NCBI RefSeq assembly: GCF_050948175.1
Contig: NC_135202.1
Coordinates: 12,446,001 to 12,510,000 of the forward strand
DNA length: 64,000 bases
Reading direction: 5' to 3'
Source: Xylocopa sonorina
Taxonomy: Eukaryota; Arthropoda; Insecta; Hymenoptera; Apidae
Below the pieces are notes generated by a model. That model was given only the letters and a program-made list of their open reading frames with translations, did not search any database and had not been told where the DNA came from. A program made the position numbers and the translations under genes. Numbering within the stretch: position 1 is the stretch's first letter; each line of letters opens with the position of its first letter. Shown piece by piece: positions 49,325 to 60,705 of the stretch.

Positions 49325-52300
49325 AAAAGTAGAAAAAAAGAGAAAAAAAAGAAAGAAAGAAAGAAAAAAAAAACCCAGACAAGACGAGAAAAATAGTACA
49401 ACTTAATATCGTAAGAGAACGTTTTCTTACAGAAATTATTTTCAATCGTATTTACCTGCATGAAGAAACCGTTCACAAGCGCTTTCCTGATATTTATATA
49501 ATAATCTTTCGACGTGAAATCCGTTGATGTACGTTTTAAACAAAATCTATCCATTATTCTACTTAGTTGTTGCCTAACATTGTCGCCACTCTTCAACGAT
49601 CGGTAATTGACAAAGTTATCGTAACACCATTGCGGATCTTCGAAGTCTATGGACGGGCGAGAAAGGAAATCATTCAAAGGATAATATAACCGAAAACTGA
49701 AAAGAGTCCGCAGAAAATATGTAAATATGTAAATTCTTACTTTGCTTGAAGGCGTGATACACATTCAATAACGTCAAATGATCTCCGTCAATGTGTGCAA
49801 ATCGCATTTTAGCATCGTCAGCAGCCTTCTTCGACTCATTCGGCCTCACAAAACACTGCGGGACTAATACAATATCAATCATCAATTTAAAACCACGTTA
49901 CCTTACCATGATCCTGACTTAGTAACTTTCACTTTTATCGTATTATTAACATTTCAAATTCGACGCGAAACAGATTTCAACCTAATGTCACGACAAGAAA
50001 AGAAATATTACTCTTAATAATACTTTACCTGACAGCATAGCGGTAATGCTCAATATCTCGTTACTACAGTTATGATTGCACGATGCAATAAGCATCTTCG
50101 CCAATTGAGGATCTAATGGAAATTCTGCCATCACAGCGCCCAAATCTGTCAAATTTCCATCGTCGTCTAAAGCGGCCAAATAATTCAAGAGTTCTAAAGC
50201 TCTCATTAAAGTCTCTGGTGCAGGAGGATCCATAAAGTCGAAATGTACCTAGAGACGATTAATATAAAGAGTTACATTTAACGAAGAAAATTGAAGAAAC
50301 GAAGAAAATTGTTCGTTAAAACATGGTACACACCAAATCGTCGATACCGAGTTTCTTCAATTGCAATACAACACTACCAAGATTGGATCTTAGGATCTCG
50401 GGATAAGTGTTATCTTGCATTTCATTTTTATACGCCTTCTCGGTATACAATCTGAAACACTTTCCCGGCCTCGTCCGACCAGCTCTGCCTGCTCGTTGCT
50501 GAGCAGAAGCCTTACTGATAGGCGATACAAGGAGAGACTCTACACGAATTCTCGGATTATACACCTGTGGTCCGAATCATACAAGGCGGATAAATAAAAC
50601 TGAACTTGAAACTACGGTAAGAGAAGAAAGGGATGATGCGGTTAAGTACGATACCTTCTGTTTAGCAAAACCGGGATCTATCACAAAGACAACACCGTCG
50701 ATGGTCAACGATGTTTCGGCAATATTAGTTGAAACTACCACTTTTCTACCAATAGCACCATTAGGTTTTGTAGGCGGTGCTGGTTCAAAAATTCTCTGCT
50801 GAAGATTTGGGGGCAGTGTAGAATAAAGTGGTATACATTTAAGTTCACCTACTTCCGGGCCTAAATTATCCATTTCTCTTTTGATTCTCTTACACGCTTC
50901 CTCTATTTCTTCCTGGCCAGTTAGGAATAGAAGCAAGTCTCCCGCTACTTCTTCGCACATGTGTATTTGAATAACAGTCCTGATAGCAGCCTCCAGGTAA
51001 TCTCTTTCGGGTTCGGGTGTATAAAAAATCTCAACAGGATGAGTTCTGCCAGGTACGTTCATTAGAGGCGCGTTATCAAAATACTGTTGGAATTTTCCAG
51101 CATCTAAAGTTGCACTCATAATCACAAGTTTCAAATCTGGTCTCTGTTTAATCACTTCCTTTAACACACCCATAAGCAAATCTGTGGCTAAAGTTCTTTC
51201 GTGTGCCTCGTCTAATAATATCACTTGATAAGCATCCAGCATAGGATCCGACATGCCTTCGCGTAGAAGCATACCATCGGTCATATATTTTAGTACAGTT
51301 TTCGGAGAACTGCAATCTTCAAAACGAATACTGTACCCTACTTCTTGACCTGTTCGACAAAATTAGCATACGACACGTACATAAATATCTGGTCAAACTT
51401 TCGTAACCGGAAGGGCAAGGGACGACGATACACACCTAACGCAACGTCCATTTCTTCTGAAACTCTTTGCGCAACGGACATTGCCGCTACCCTCCTCGGC
51501 GAAGTGCAAGCAACACCCTTGGCACCGATACACCTTGAATATTCTACGCACCATTGCGGTATCTGCGTAGTTTTGCCGGATCCTGTTTCACCGACGAGCA
51601 TGATGCATTGATGTTGCGCCAATAACCTCATAAAATCAGCACGATACTCAAACACAGGTAGGGTGATTCTTTTTTTATAAAATTCATGATATCTCGGAGT
51701 GTAAGGCAGGCCTGTATAGGGATTTAACTGAACTTGACTTTTCGGTGCCGTCGAAGGTGTAGTGGTACTGTTGGATGTGGTCGAGCCATCTCTACGCAAA
51801 TAAAGACAAAAACAATTGAATCATGGAACCAAATTGATGGATGAAATTGAATCGAATTTCAATAATATGAAACGATTCTCGAAAGGATGAGCTGTACGAC
51901 GGGATGGCAACGAACGAAATAAGCGGCAACGGTTGATTATGAAAATCAATGAAATAAAAAGTTGTTGATAACAATAGATAGATAGATAGATCCGTGTACG
52001 CGTGTTTGGAGGAAAATCGTTTCGCGAAGTAGCATAAACCTTTTCTCAGAAATATTAGTACACGATACACGCATGGGGGAAGAAAAAATTCAGTTGAGAA
52101 CCTTTACGGATGAGTTGACCAAACAAGTTAACAGCAACAGAACAGAAAAGATTTGTTTTATCAATTCAAATAGTTGTACCGATGAAATTCTCTTGTTACT
52201 TAATCTTGTTAATTAACCGGGCCGATTTAGAGATACGATTTAATGCCGACAAAAGAGATTTATTCAACGTGATGCGCGATAATAGTAGAGAAACTTGGTG

Positions 52301-52429
52301 TAACAATGCACATGGTAACATGTTTCATATCTTCTTGTTTCATATATTTTTCCAATAGAAAATACGCCTAAACACTCACGCTCTCCGTTTGACATACGGA
52401 TCGACAACCTCGATTCTCCGTTTTGACAT
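48849..52429 (-). CDS. Dhx15: DEAH-box RNA helicase DHX15/Prp43
   Basis: This is an ATP-dependent RNA helicase that disassembles spliceosomes and acts in ribosome biogenesis; 718 residues. Exons: 52429-52380, 51791-51436, 51349-50655, 50564-50334, 50248-50029, 49863-49741, 49646-49456, 49226-49064, 48976-48849. The start is MSKRRIEVVDPYVKRRADGS. Motifs in order: GETGSGKTTQIPQ (Walker A), TSPRRVAAMSVA (Ia), LLDEAHERT (DEAH), MSATLDAGKF (SAT), LLFLTGQEEIE, VVVSTNIAETSLTIDG (V) and SAQQRAGRAGRTRPGKCFRLY (VI). The winged-helix, ratchet and OB-fold parts follow, with HAFKQNFEDPQWCYDNFVNYRSLK and DWLLKIAPQYYDL. The short N-terminus is as expected in insects. A (GA)n run at 49280-49319 lies in one intron. 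Confidence 0.97.
49280..49319. repeat. (GA)n microsatellite in a DHX15 intron
   Basis: About 40 nt of GA dinucleotide flanked by A/G-rich DNA, between the exons at 49226 and 49456. Confidence 0.95.
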
Positions 52430-52750
52430 AATTCTTGTCCCTCCGCAGGCAAGCAAAGTAAAATCTGTTTACGAACTTCCACACAAGGCGTCACAAAATG
52501 GCAAACTAGCAGGCTAAAGCTTCCTGTAACCGTGATAACGAAAACCAACGAGAGATGGAGCTACGCGTACCATCATGAAACAAGCGAGTACATGTTACGT
52601 ACCGCGGACTAACAGAAATCCCGATTCCGTGCGCGGGTAATTTCGAATTTATATAAAAGTAAAGTTAAAGCAGGTATCAAGGCAAAAGTGATATTTATTC
52701 TTTAGTGTATTACAGCTTGAAAAAATATAATAATCGGAATAAGCTAGTCG
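52430..52750. other. DHX15 promoter and Nup43 3' UTR
   Basis: 321 bp between two - strand genes. No coding signal is seen. An AT-rich stretch near 52680-52750 probably holds the Nup43 polyadenylation signal. Confidence 0.5.
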
Positions 52751-53897
52751 TTAAACAGCTATATTCCTAACAATGTACAACGCTTCGTTATCGCATCCAA
52801 AGAGTAACGTTGATCTATCAATATCAATACTGTTTATTGGCTTGTGCATAGCGCTACAGAGTGACATTACGTTCACTTTACCATTTGTACCGACTGTATT
52901 TAACCAATGCGTATTTGTAGAATCTAAAGATTAATCCTGCGTTAGTCGATGGAAAATTCAATTTTATTTTTTTTCCACTCGGAAACTTACCTAAATTTAA
53001 TTTTGAATGTTGCGCGTTATTCCAATGCCATAATTCGCCGCTAGTTGAACAGGTGAATAAATTTTCTGGTCTATCCGGATGAAAGAGTATTTCGCTAACA
53101 GCTTTGGCATGCGCGTTAAGTTGGGACATCGGATACGTATTATGTCTTAGATCCCAGACCGTTAAGCTACCGTCACCGCCACCAGCCACGACGATATGTC
53201 TCTGAGTCGGATGATGAGCAATACTTGTAGCTTCTGTCTGCGTGCAATCACTTTGCTTTAACGTATGCCAACGAGACACTAGTTACCATTTAATAATAAC
53301 GTGATTATACTTTTGCTTGATCGGAAAGCATAAATGTCGTAGCTGGAAGATCTTGATCGTTTCTTAAATCCCAAACTTTCATATGGCCCCTCAAATTTCC
53401 TGTAAGTATCTCGTTGTGCCTTAGGAAATCGATGCAATATATAGAACAGCTATCGGCATCGTCTACAAAGTAAATTTAGCTGTTCGTACGATTGGTATTT
53501 CAAACTTGACGCGCTTAAAATTCAATGGTACCGATAGTTCTGACTGGCTTTTTTTGCCCAGCCGTTAAAAGATTAATCCTTCCATCTTCTCCTACCGAAA
53601 CTATATCCTGTTCGAATGTTGAAAGCCCGGTGCAAGATGCGTAATCGCTTGTTTTACTATTAAATTATTAAGCGTTAATGTAACGTAACACATAATGTAC
53701 GATATGCGAGAAGAAATCTTGATTGATGGAGCTCACTTAAATTTATGTATAAATTCCCACGACATATGTTCTTTAAATTGTGCGTATGGATTTTCGTGGA
53801 TCTGCAACAGTCTAACGGTCCCTATGGACGTTGATACTACAAAGAAATCTTTTGAAATGAACTGCGGGAAGAATAAAATATTGGTCAAACGGAACGA

Positions 53898-53935
<38 letters not shown>

Positions 53936-54311
53936 TCATCATCATCATCATCATCATTATTACTATCTATATAAAGAAAAACCTTGATCTCAGTCACGTT
54001 TCCAAGAATCGCGTAAGAGGAAACAACCGCCGGACAAGATTCACCGTCGTCGTTCATTTGAAACGTCCAATGAGTTATTTTATTTACCTAACATGCAGTA
54101 AATAAATAAATGATAAACGATTCGCATAATTGAACATAACAATAGTATTGGAGGAGGGTACAATAGGTTAAGTACGGAGAGTGAAAGATAACCTTACCGG
54201 ATCGTCCCAACTACCGGTTAGAAAATTGCTAGCTTCCTCGAAATCTTCGTGTTTCCATCTGATCTTGGAAACTTTTTCCGACACAAATGTCCCTTGTACA
54301 TTTTCGCTCAT
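52751..54311 (-). CDS. Nup43: Nucleoporin Nup43 (WD40 repeat protein of the Nup107-160 complex)
   Basis: This is a structural beta-propeller of the nuclear pore Y-complex, also at kinetochores; 352 residues. Exons: 54311-54198, 54087-53983, 53861-53737, 53656-53532, 53462-53311, 53255-52991, 52923-52751. Diagnostic segments: FVSEKVSKIRWK at the N-terminus, IVSVGEDGRINLLTAG, LRGHMKVWDLRN, IAHHPTQRHIVVAGGGDGSL, LTVWDLRHNT, ENLFTCSTSGELWHWNNA and the C-terminal TLLFGCDNEALYIVRNIAV. The 55-nt intron 53256-53310 is short, but it is the only junction near there that keeps phase and restores the EATSIAHHPTQ segment. The donor after 53983 (gttttt) is weak. The intron 53862-53982 carries ATT and ATC trinucleotide runs. 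Confidence 0.92.
53898..53957. repeat. (ATT)n/(ATC)n microsatellite in a Nup43 intron
   Basis: About 36 nt of ATT followed by about 24 nt of ATC units. Confidence 0.95.
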
Positions 54312-54702
54312 TCTGTTATAAAATACGACTTAATTTCGAGAAAATACCAAACCCGGCACCTAACGTGTACGCGCGTCCCTACGCGACTGTCAACAACGCG
54401 ATGCGGTCAAGTACACCGACACCTATACCACTACCCACGTTGGTTACATATTTCGTTTTAGAACAAATAGAGGAGAAGCGATGATTTCGGTTGAGACGTT
54501 GATCACAAGAAAGAGGTAGGGTTTATTACTCGTGAGAGATACAGAGGACAGTTACGTGGCGATCAAGCGGTGACATGACTACTTATATACTTGAAAAGTA
54601 AATAGTGCTCGAGCGAAACAGTGTCTACTAAATTCTAACAATTCTACGATGATCATTGACTTTATTTAACTGGCCGTATAATTTCGAATTATCGAGTTCA
54701 AG
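54312..54702. promoter_or_regulatory. Shared head-to-head promoter region of Nup43 and the secreted MATH gene
   Basis: 391 bp separate two divergent start codons. No TATA box is obvious for either gene, and no coding exon is seen. Confidence 0.5.
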
Positions 54703-55974
54703 ATGACACCGATCCTTTTATTCTTCTTCTTATATTTGAATACGCTCTACTTAACACGCTGCGATGCAACCGTCTCGGGACTCTGTAAGTATTAGATTCA
54801 ACGATACTTGAATTACGATACACCTTACAATTTGTATGTTACAATCTGTATTGTAGATAAAAATATAACGAGCGACGAAGATGTTACAGAAACGCAACAC
54901 GCAACCTGTAAAATTGCTACGGAGGAATTAGTCGCGAGCGCACGTGCCAGTGTTACAAGAGTGCTTACTGGAGCTTGTAACGCGAGTAGGAACATTTTTT
55001 AATTCATTTTCGAATTGTACTATAATAATTTTCTATCGCCAGCTTACAACATTTGGTTCGTAAATATTCAGAACTGATCGACGAGAGGCTGCAAACTCTC
55101 GAAGAAAATCTGTGCAAAGAACTGAAAGAAATCAAGATGTTACTGCACGCGATTACAGAGAACAGGAAACGTTCTACAAAACTGGCAAATATTTACAACA
55201 ACGATTACTACGAAGATGAAAACGATGGATTATCTTCGAGACAGTCGGAAATCGATAATTTCAACAACACGATCGAAAGAATTTCATCGGTAAACGGTTC
55301 GTATGCATACGTGTACGCAATCGAAGCGGAGATTCGGCACGAAAGAAGGAAGCCCGCGTAAAAAAGAGCATAGAAATTTTTACGTTGTCGTCGTACGTTT
55401 CAGGGTCTACGAGCGTCTTCTTTTATTACTGGCAAATAAAACGTTTCGACGAGAAGCTTGCCAGTTGGAAAACCGCTCGTTCCGAGCGCAGCTCGACGTT
55501 TTACGTAGGCCAGAATGGATACGCTATGTATATCAAAGTTACGCCACGATATTTCCCGGACGGTACAGTTTTCATAGGTGTCGGATTGACTCGCGGTCGC
55601 CACGATTCTATCCTCGAATGGCCATTTTCCCATAAGATTCGTCTCGAGGTAAAAAAGAAGTGTTTCTTTTTTCATCTTCCCCTATTAGAGATTGATCGTG
55701 ACGCGGACATCAGCTTTTAGATCATTCGCCCGTGCAGACACGGCAAGATCGACGATCACGGATCTGGGATCCATCGACGCTTTGCTCGGAATATTTTTGG
55801 GGCCGGCCAAAATTAACTGGAGAACCAGATAATCCAGAATGCGTTGGACTAAGCGCCTCGCGACAGGTTTTTTTCCCCAACTTACCATTTTCTATTCATC
55901 CGCTATCGAAAACCATGAGATATATTTCTGACCGAGATGGGGCTATTACGATTAAACTAACGGTTTATCTTTAA
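54703..55974 (+). CDS. Secreted coiled-coil/MATH (TRAF-C) domain protein
   Basis: 313 residues. Exons: 54703-54784, 54857-54985, 55072-55296, 55404-55648, 55714-55974. A signal peptide (MTPILLFFFLYLNTLYLTRC) is followed by a short linker and a helical region of about residues 71-105 (LQTLEENLCKELKEIKMLL) that looks like a coiled coil. The C-terminal half (about 146-313) is a MATH/TRAF-C fold: FFYYWQIKRFDEKLASWK, GYAMYIKVTPRYFPDGTVFI, EWPFSHKIRLELLDHS, RIWDPSTLCSEYFWGRP and YISDRDGAITIKLTVYL. There is no RING or zinc finger and no protease domain, so it is neither a canonical TRAF nor a meprin. A coiled coil next to TRAF-C suggests a trimer. The ligand is unknown. The acceptors at 55072 and 55714 were selected by phase. 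Confidence 0.8.
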
Positions 55975-56279
55975 ACACGTTGCGCATGATTTAAGAAGAG
56001 ATCGTATGCCTAGTATAGCAATAGATACAATTATACTCTTTTAGTATATTTTGTTGTCGGTTAAATAAAAATTCTTTATCCAATTAAGAGGAAGGGATGA
56101 GAAAGGACGTGGAACGAAAAAACTATTTCTTCTTTCCTTTTCGTTTTAATATTCACCTTCCGGAACGGTTCCCATTATTATTCATCATATATGTATATGT
56201 ATATACATATATATATATATATATTTTCCTTCGTTTCTTTTTTTTTTTTTTCTTTTTATGTATTTAAGCCAATCTAAAG
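55975..56279. other. Convergent 3' UTRs of the MATH gene and CCAP
   Basis: 305 bp, AT-rich, with an AT dinucleotide run at about 56190-56225. A possible AATAAA lies at about 56064. No gene is seen. Confidence 0.5.
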
Positions 56280-57499
56280 TTAATTTAGAGGCGTTGATGG
56301 AATATCGAACCTCTTATGATGAGACATTCTATCGGATAGATATACTTGCGGGACTGGTTTTGTCTGGAACAGTTGAAACTCGTTCGTGTCGTGGTCAATT
56401 GTATTTCGAATGTATTGAGTGGCTGCCCTCAACAGTGCTCTGTAGAGAGAAAGCGGAATACGAATGCTGCCAGTTACTTCCTGAGAATCCGGAGAATCCG
56501 ATGGGTTTTCGCTCAAGTTTCTTTTCCTTCCGCAACCTAGTAACGATAGACGTTGGTTTTATGATTAATTTTTAATATCGATCAGCATCGTAATGTTTTC
56601 TCTCACCGGTGAAAGCGTTGCAGAATGGTCTTTTCATCTTGAGCGATTCGTCTGTGGTGAAAGCATCCAACAAGAATTGTTGTTCGACCTAACATACAAT
56701 CTGATTAATCGATTAACAAAATAATTATCGATCGCATTTACTTGTAACGACGACAGTTTACCTTACTCGGAGATTTCTCGCAATGTGCCACGTACATTAA
56801 GCAAACGAGTATGAAAATCCATCCTACGCAACTGGTTACCTAAAGTAAGGGAGGAAGATTTTATTTACAAAAGTTGTCATTATTATTTGATAAACTTCAC
56901 GGCACAGTTATGAAACGTTAATGAAACGCTAATGAGAACGCTTAAAATCCACAACGAAGTCTCGATAATTACTACAGGAGCGTGTATAGCGCCAGTAATT
57001 TCTGGCAAAGTATGTTGATTACGTAAGTATCACACCGTGAACCTTTCAAACATGTTAACTGTTATAATCTGCTTATGGCCTTAATCAGGTTTGTACTTGC
57101 GGTTAATTAATGTCGAACTAAAACGATACTAGCCGGTCGACCGTCCCTTCGAGCGATACGTTGGTCGTTCCTGCGAGTAAACATTTTTTTCGTTTACCAG
57201 ATAATTGCATAACAATTGTAAAGTTCTCCTCGATGGATAGATGGATAGATAATCTTTCTCTTTTTATCGAACAGTAAGCAATTACGCGAACGGAATCGAG
57301 AGACGAGCGCAGTCTGTTTAAAAATCTATCAACTATGTTGGAACTACGTATAGAATGAATTCAACTTGATGAGCGACGAGCTTATGGTATGTTTATAAAG
57401 GAGATGACTGTTAATGAAATCATTTTAGAGTAGATATGCACGTTTGTAATATCTCGAGGGTCCGACGAAAAGTAGAAAAAGCGAAAATCTTACCTTCAT
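56280..57499 (-). CDS. CCAP: Crustacean cardioactive peptide (CCAP) prohormone
   Basis: This is a neuropeptide precursor of 140 residues. The mature peptide acts on heart rate, gut and ecdysis behaviour. Exons: 57499-57494 (ATG AAG only), 56839-56762, 56688-56607, 56536-56280. Splicing gives MKVTSCVGWIFILVCLMYVA as signal peptide. A spacer peptide, a KR cleavage site (47-48) and PFCNAFTGC (49-57) follow, then Gly58 as amide donor and RKR. The peptide equals the arthropod CCAP, PFCNAFTGC-amide, with its Cys51-Cys57 disulfide. The peptide is split by the intron 56537-56606, between Thr and Gly. The rest is a C-terminal spacer peptide with several basic sites. The only exon-1 ATG that joins in phase is the two-codon one at 57499. 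Confidence 0.95.
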
Positions 57500-58523
57500 A
57501 TCGAATGATACTAGCGCCGTGGAGATCAGTTTCCGAAATTGGCAGAAAAGATCTCGATCGTTGTTGGACTTGTTCTATCTCGAATCGGTTGTTCAATGAA
57601 AACAGCTGCTGCTCGCGTAAGGAGTCAAGTCTCTGTATGAGGGATGAAATCGCGCGTCAGCTCTTCAAATACTACCCCCTCCTTCGATATCGTACGAGGG
57701 CGTAAATGCATGCGCCTTAACAACGCATGACTGTTCATAATGGTTCAAGGAACGGTACGTTTAATTCTTGTTATTATGCAGAATGCAGTTAGTCTTAGGT
57801 AAATTTCGCATTCTAAACGATACGAGAGACACAGAAATTATGCACTTAACGTGTGCATTTCATCCTCGCCATCAGCATCGTCCATTACGACTTCTGACGC
57901 GACTAACATCAAATATTAAAACATTAATTGTTGTTGTTCTGACCAAGTGCAATGAAGATTCTAAAAAGTGTACAGGAACGGAACGTTTCATTTTATGTAC
58001 ATACCTAGGTACATATAACAAAAAAGAACCATGAAAGATTTCAATGGTATATTCTATTAAACCGTAACGCGTTATCCCACTTGTACTTGATTCAAAGAAG
58101 TAGTAAACTATGTAATAGATAAACATGCGAGTATTGGAAATATAAAATTATGTATGTGTACAATATAAGGATCGAGCCGAATGTAAGGAGCAGCTTACCA
58201 GTGGCTGACCGACAAGAGACTTGGTATAAATCAAAGGAAAGCAGCCGGAGTTAAGTACTTACAACGTTCGCGCATCAGAACCCGCTGAGTTACGCTAAGG
58301 ACGTTCAACCCTCGACATCTCTACCCCTTGTGCTCCTTCGTTCATTAAAATTCCATAATCCTTCTCTTTTTCATGAAATTAAGTGGATAGTTCGAAATCC
58401 AATATCGATATCAAACACACCAGTTTTAGAAATGGAACGCGTATCGCGTATTTCACTAGTGAAACATACCAATCTTTTACTACGACCTCTTTCAAAATTA
58501 TTATAGTGCAATTAGTATACGTA
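57500..58523. other. CCAP upstream DNA; no gene recognised
   Basis: AT-rich noncoding DNA. A block at about 58190-58320 has higher GC than its surroundings, but I cannot match it to an RNA or repeat family. Confidence 0.4.
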
Positions 58524-59607
58524 CAGAGTGATTCACTACTCGTGTGACAAATTTTTACAGCTCATACTACACCTCAAACGCAACGAAGATGCAAAGCAAT
58601 AAATTTGCTATTATAATAGTCCGTATTTTACCTGATGAAGCTCGAAAACAGCTGGAGCAATAAAAGTTTAAATTTATCTTAGGAGGCAGAATTTGTAAAT
58701 TACAAAAACTTGAACCTCCTATTTAGGTAATTATTTTTAAATGCGGAGAACAGCAATTTGCTCGAAAACTTCTTTATTCGCTAAGCTTTCTGATGATATA
58801 ATCAGTTTCTTATTCCGCCACACGGAAGCAAAGAAATTTCGTGTGAAATGGTGAAAACTGCAGGTGAACTGTATGTATGCGTTCATAGCACTAAAAGGGT
58901 TCGTTTCATTTTTAACTTTCTGCATCCCGGCCCAATCCAAAGACTTCCTCACTTCTGTAGGGCGTAAATGCAAAAGAAAAATAAAAAAATAAATTTAATA
59001 TTTAAAAAAATTTTTGTACTCGTGGCGCCATCTCTGTGAAAAGTGCTCAAACTGGTCGCACACAATTATCGACAGCGAAGTAAACTACTGAGAACTACTA
59101 GCGCCATCTCTGCGAAGAGTAGCGAAACTAATGCCCGACTAGTTTCAACGCTCCTCCGAGAGATGGCGCTAGTAGGTCTCACTAGTTTACTTCGCTGTCG
59201 ATAATTGTGTGCGACCAGTTTGAGCACTTTTCACAGAGATGGCGCCGGGGGTTCTACAGTAGGGTCAGCATCATCTGTCTCCTACTTTCCCATAGCTTTC
59301 TTATATATCTTTCTCTTTCTTCCCTCTAAAGCGGGAGATATAAGTATTTTTATCTTACTCTTTCGATTCAATGAAAATTATGGAATTTCTTTATTTACTC
59401 AACAGTACTCTAAAATTCTGCAATTAAGATGAGAGAGCCTACAAAAGAAGCTACATCAAAGACTCCACATTTCACCTCTGTAGGGCTCAAAGGAACATTC
59501 TCTGCCTTTTGTTGCAAATCGGACCTAGGTTTATATGAACTTTTTTGATGCTTTCGAGGTGTAATATCAGCTGTAAAAATTTGTCACATGAGTAGAGAAT
59601 TACCCTG
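58524..59607. mobile_element. Non-autonomous DNA transposon (TA target site, terminal inverted repeats)
   Basis: The left end CAGAGTGATTCACTACTCG, followed by TGTGACAAATTTTTACAG, is matched by the inverted right end (CTGTAAAAATTTGTCACA, then GAGTAGAGAATTACCCTG). Inverted similarity reaches about 58 nt. Both ends are flanked by TA, as with Tc1/mariner-type insertion. The interior (about 1.08 kb) has no transposase frame, so it is a deletion derivative or MITE. A foldback repeat (59024-59246) lies inside it. Confidence 0.75.
59024..59246. repeat. Long foldback inverted repeat
   Basis: Arms 59024-59086 and 59184-59246 are 63 nt each and perfectly complementary. Inside them, ctactagcgccatctct (59095-59111) and agagatggcgctagtag (59159-59175) form a second inverted pair. 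The left half is homologous to 41180-41326. Confidence 0.9.
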
Positions 59608-59975
59608 TACATATTATAATTGACTTTAAATTAACCGACTTAATATTGTAAGTCACAATAGACCCAACGGTTTGTAAAAGCATTATGACTCTTTGTGTAT
59701 GTATTTACATGAAGCTCTTTATTTTTAAAATTATGAACGAACATTATTTTAGGAACATGTTATATCATGCTCAACTAAAATGTCTTTGTAAAAATTAAGT
59801 GAGAACGTAAACGGCAGTATATCTTGGTAGGGAAATGTAAAAGTAAGGGGAATGATTTTTATCTACATAATTTGGTACATATTGTTAATTAATATTAACG
59901 TAATCGATGAAAATATAATTTTTTTTTTAAGTAAAATTAGAGAATAAGCAAATTGAGAAGATTGAATTGACAAGC
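59608..59975. other. AT-rich DNA between transposon and tRNA
   Basis: Nothing recognised. Confidence 0.5.
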
Positions 59976-60048
59976 GCCCGGATAGCTCAGTCGGTAGAGC
60001 ATCAGACTTTTAATCTGAGGGTCCAGGGTTCGAGTCCCTGTTCGGGCG
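59976..60048 (+). tRNA. tRNA-Lys (anticodon TTT)
   Basis: 73 nt without intron. The acceptor stem GCCCGGA/TTCGGGC pairs fully, with one G-T. The D arm contains the A box TAGCTCAGTCGG. The anticodon arm is CAGAC TTTTAAT CTG with TTT at 60009-60011. The T arm CAGGG TTCGAGT CCCTG carries the B box. The discriminator base is G at 60048. Six T residues at 60055-60060 form the RNA polymerase III terminator. Confidence 0.98.
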
Positions 60049-60054
60049 TATAAC

Positions 60055-60060
60055 TTTTTT
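60055..60060 (+). terminator. RNA polymerase III terminator
   Basis: A TTTTTT run 7 nt after the tRNA-Lys 3' end. Confidence 0.85.
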
Positions 60061-60705
60061 GCAACATCACTCTCATCATCATAGATAATATGTTTCATTT
60101 TTTCAAGCTAAAACATTCAATTAACAAAAATTATTTCTACAACTTCTATCCAATAATGTTAGATTATCAGTTGGAAATAAAACTGCGTAACGTTGTATAT
60201 AAATTTTTATTTATATATTCGTGTAACTTTTGATTTTACATCGAACTATATATCGCATTACTACACATATAGTCTGTATATAATTATTTTAGCACCGTTG
60301 TTAGCACACTCGGTGGTAACAAAGTTTACCATAGAAACAGAAAACCTGATACTAAACTGTATACGAGTATCCCAAGTTTTTCGTTGTCCTCATAAATTAA
60401 AATACAAATATACAAAGGAAAAGTACAGAAAACATTTCAGTCTGAAGGATACAATCTCTTTTGAAATTCATTTGTTAAATAGAATGCCATGTGGTTTAAA
60501 TCGATCTAAACATAAATGAGTCTAATGAAAATGAATAATGAAGTAAAATACATATTGCGAAATAGATAATCACTTCGGAGGAACAAATAACTAGGATCAT
60601 TCGAGTCTATTTGTCATAATTTTAAACTAAAGATCATTTGATAATATCAATATTATAAAACACCTATATAACTATAGAGATTTAAATCAATGTGAATCCA
60701 ACGCA
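60061..60705. other. AT-rich DNA; Rpi 3' UTR
   Basis: No coding feature is seen. The right part should contain the 3' UTR of the - strand isomerase gene. Confidence 0.5.

Noticed and set aside
58190..58320. GC-richer block considered as a structured RNA or 5S-like sequence
   Set aside because: Only a short stretch (gttaagtac) is faintly similar to 5S rRNA; the internal promoter elements are not present.
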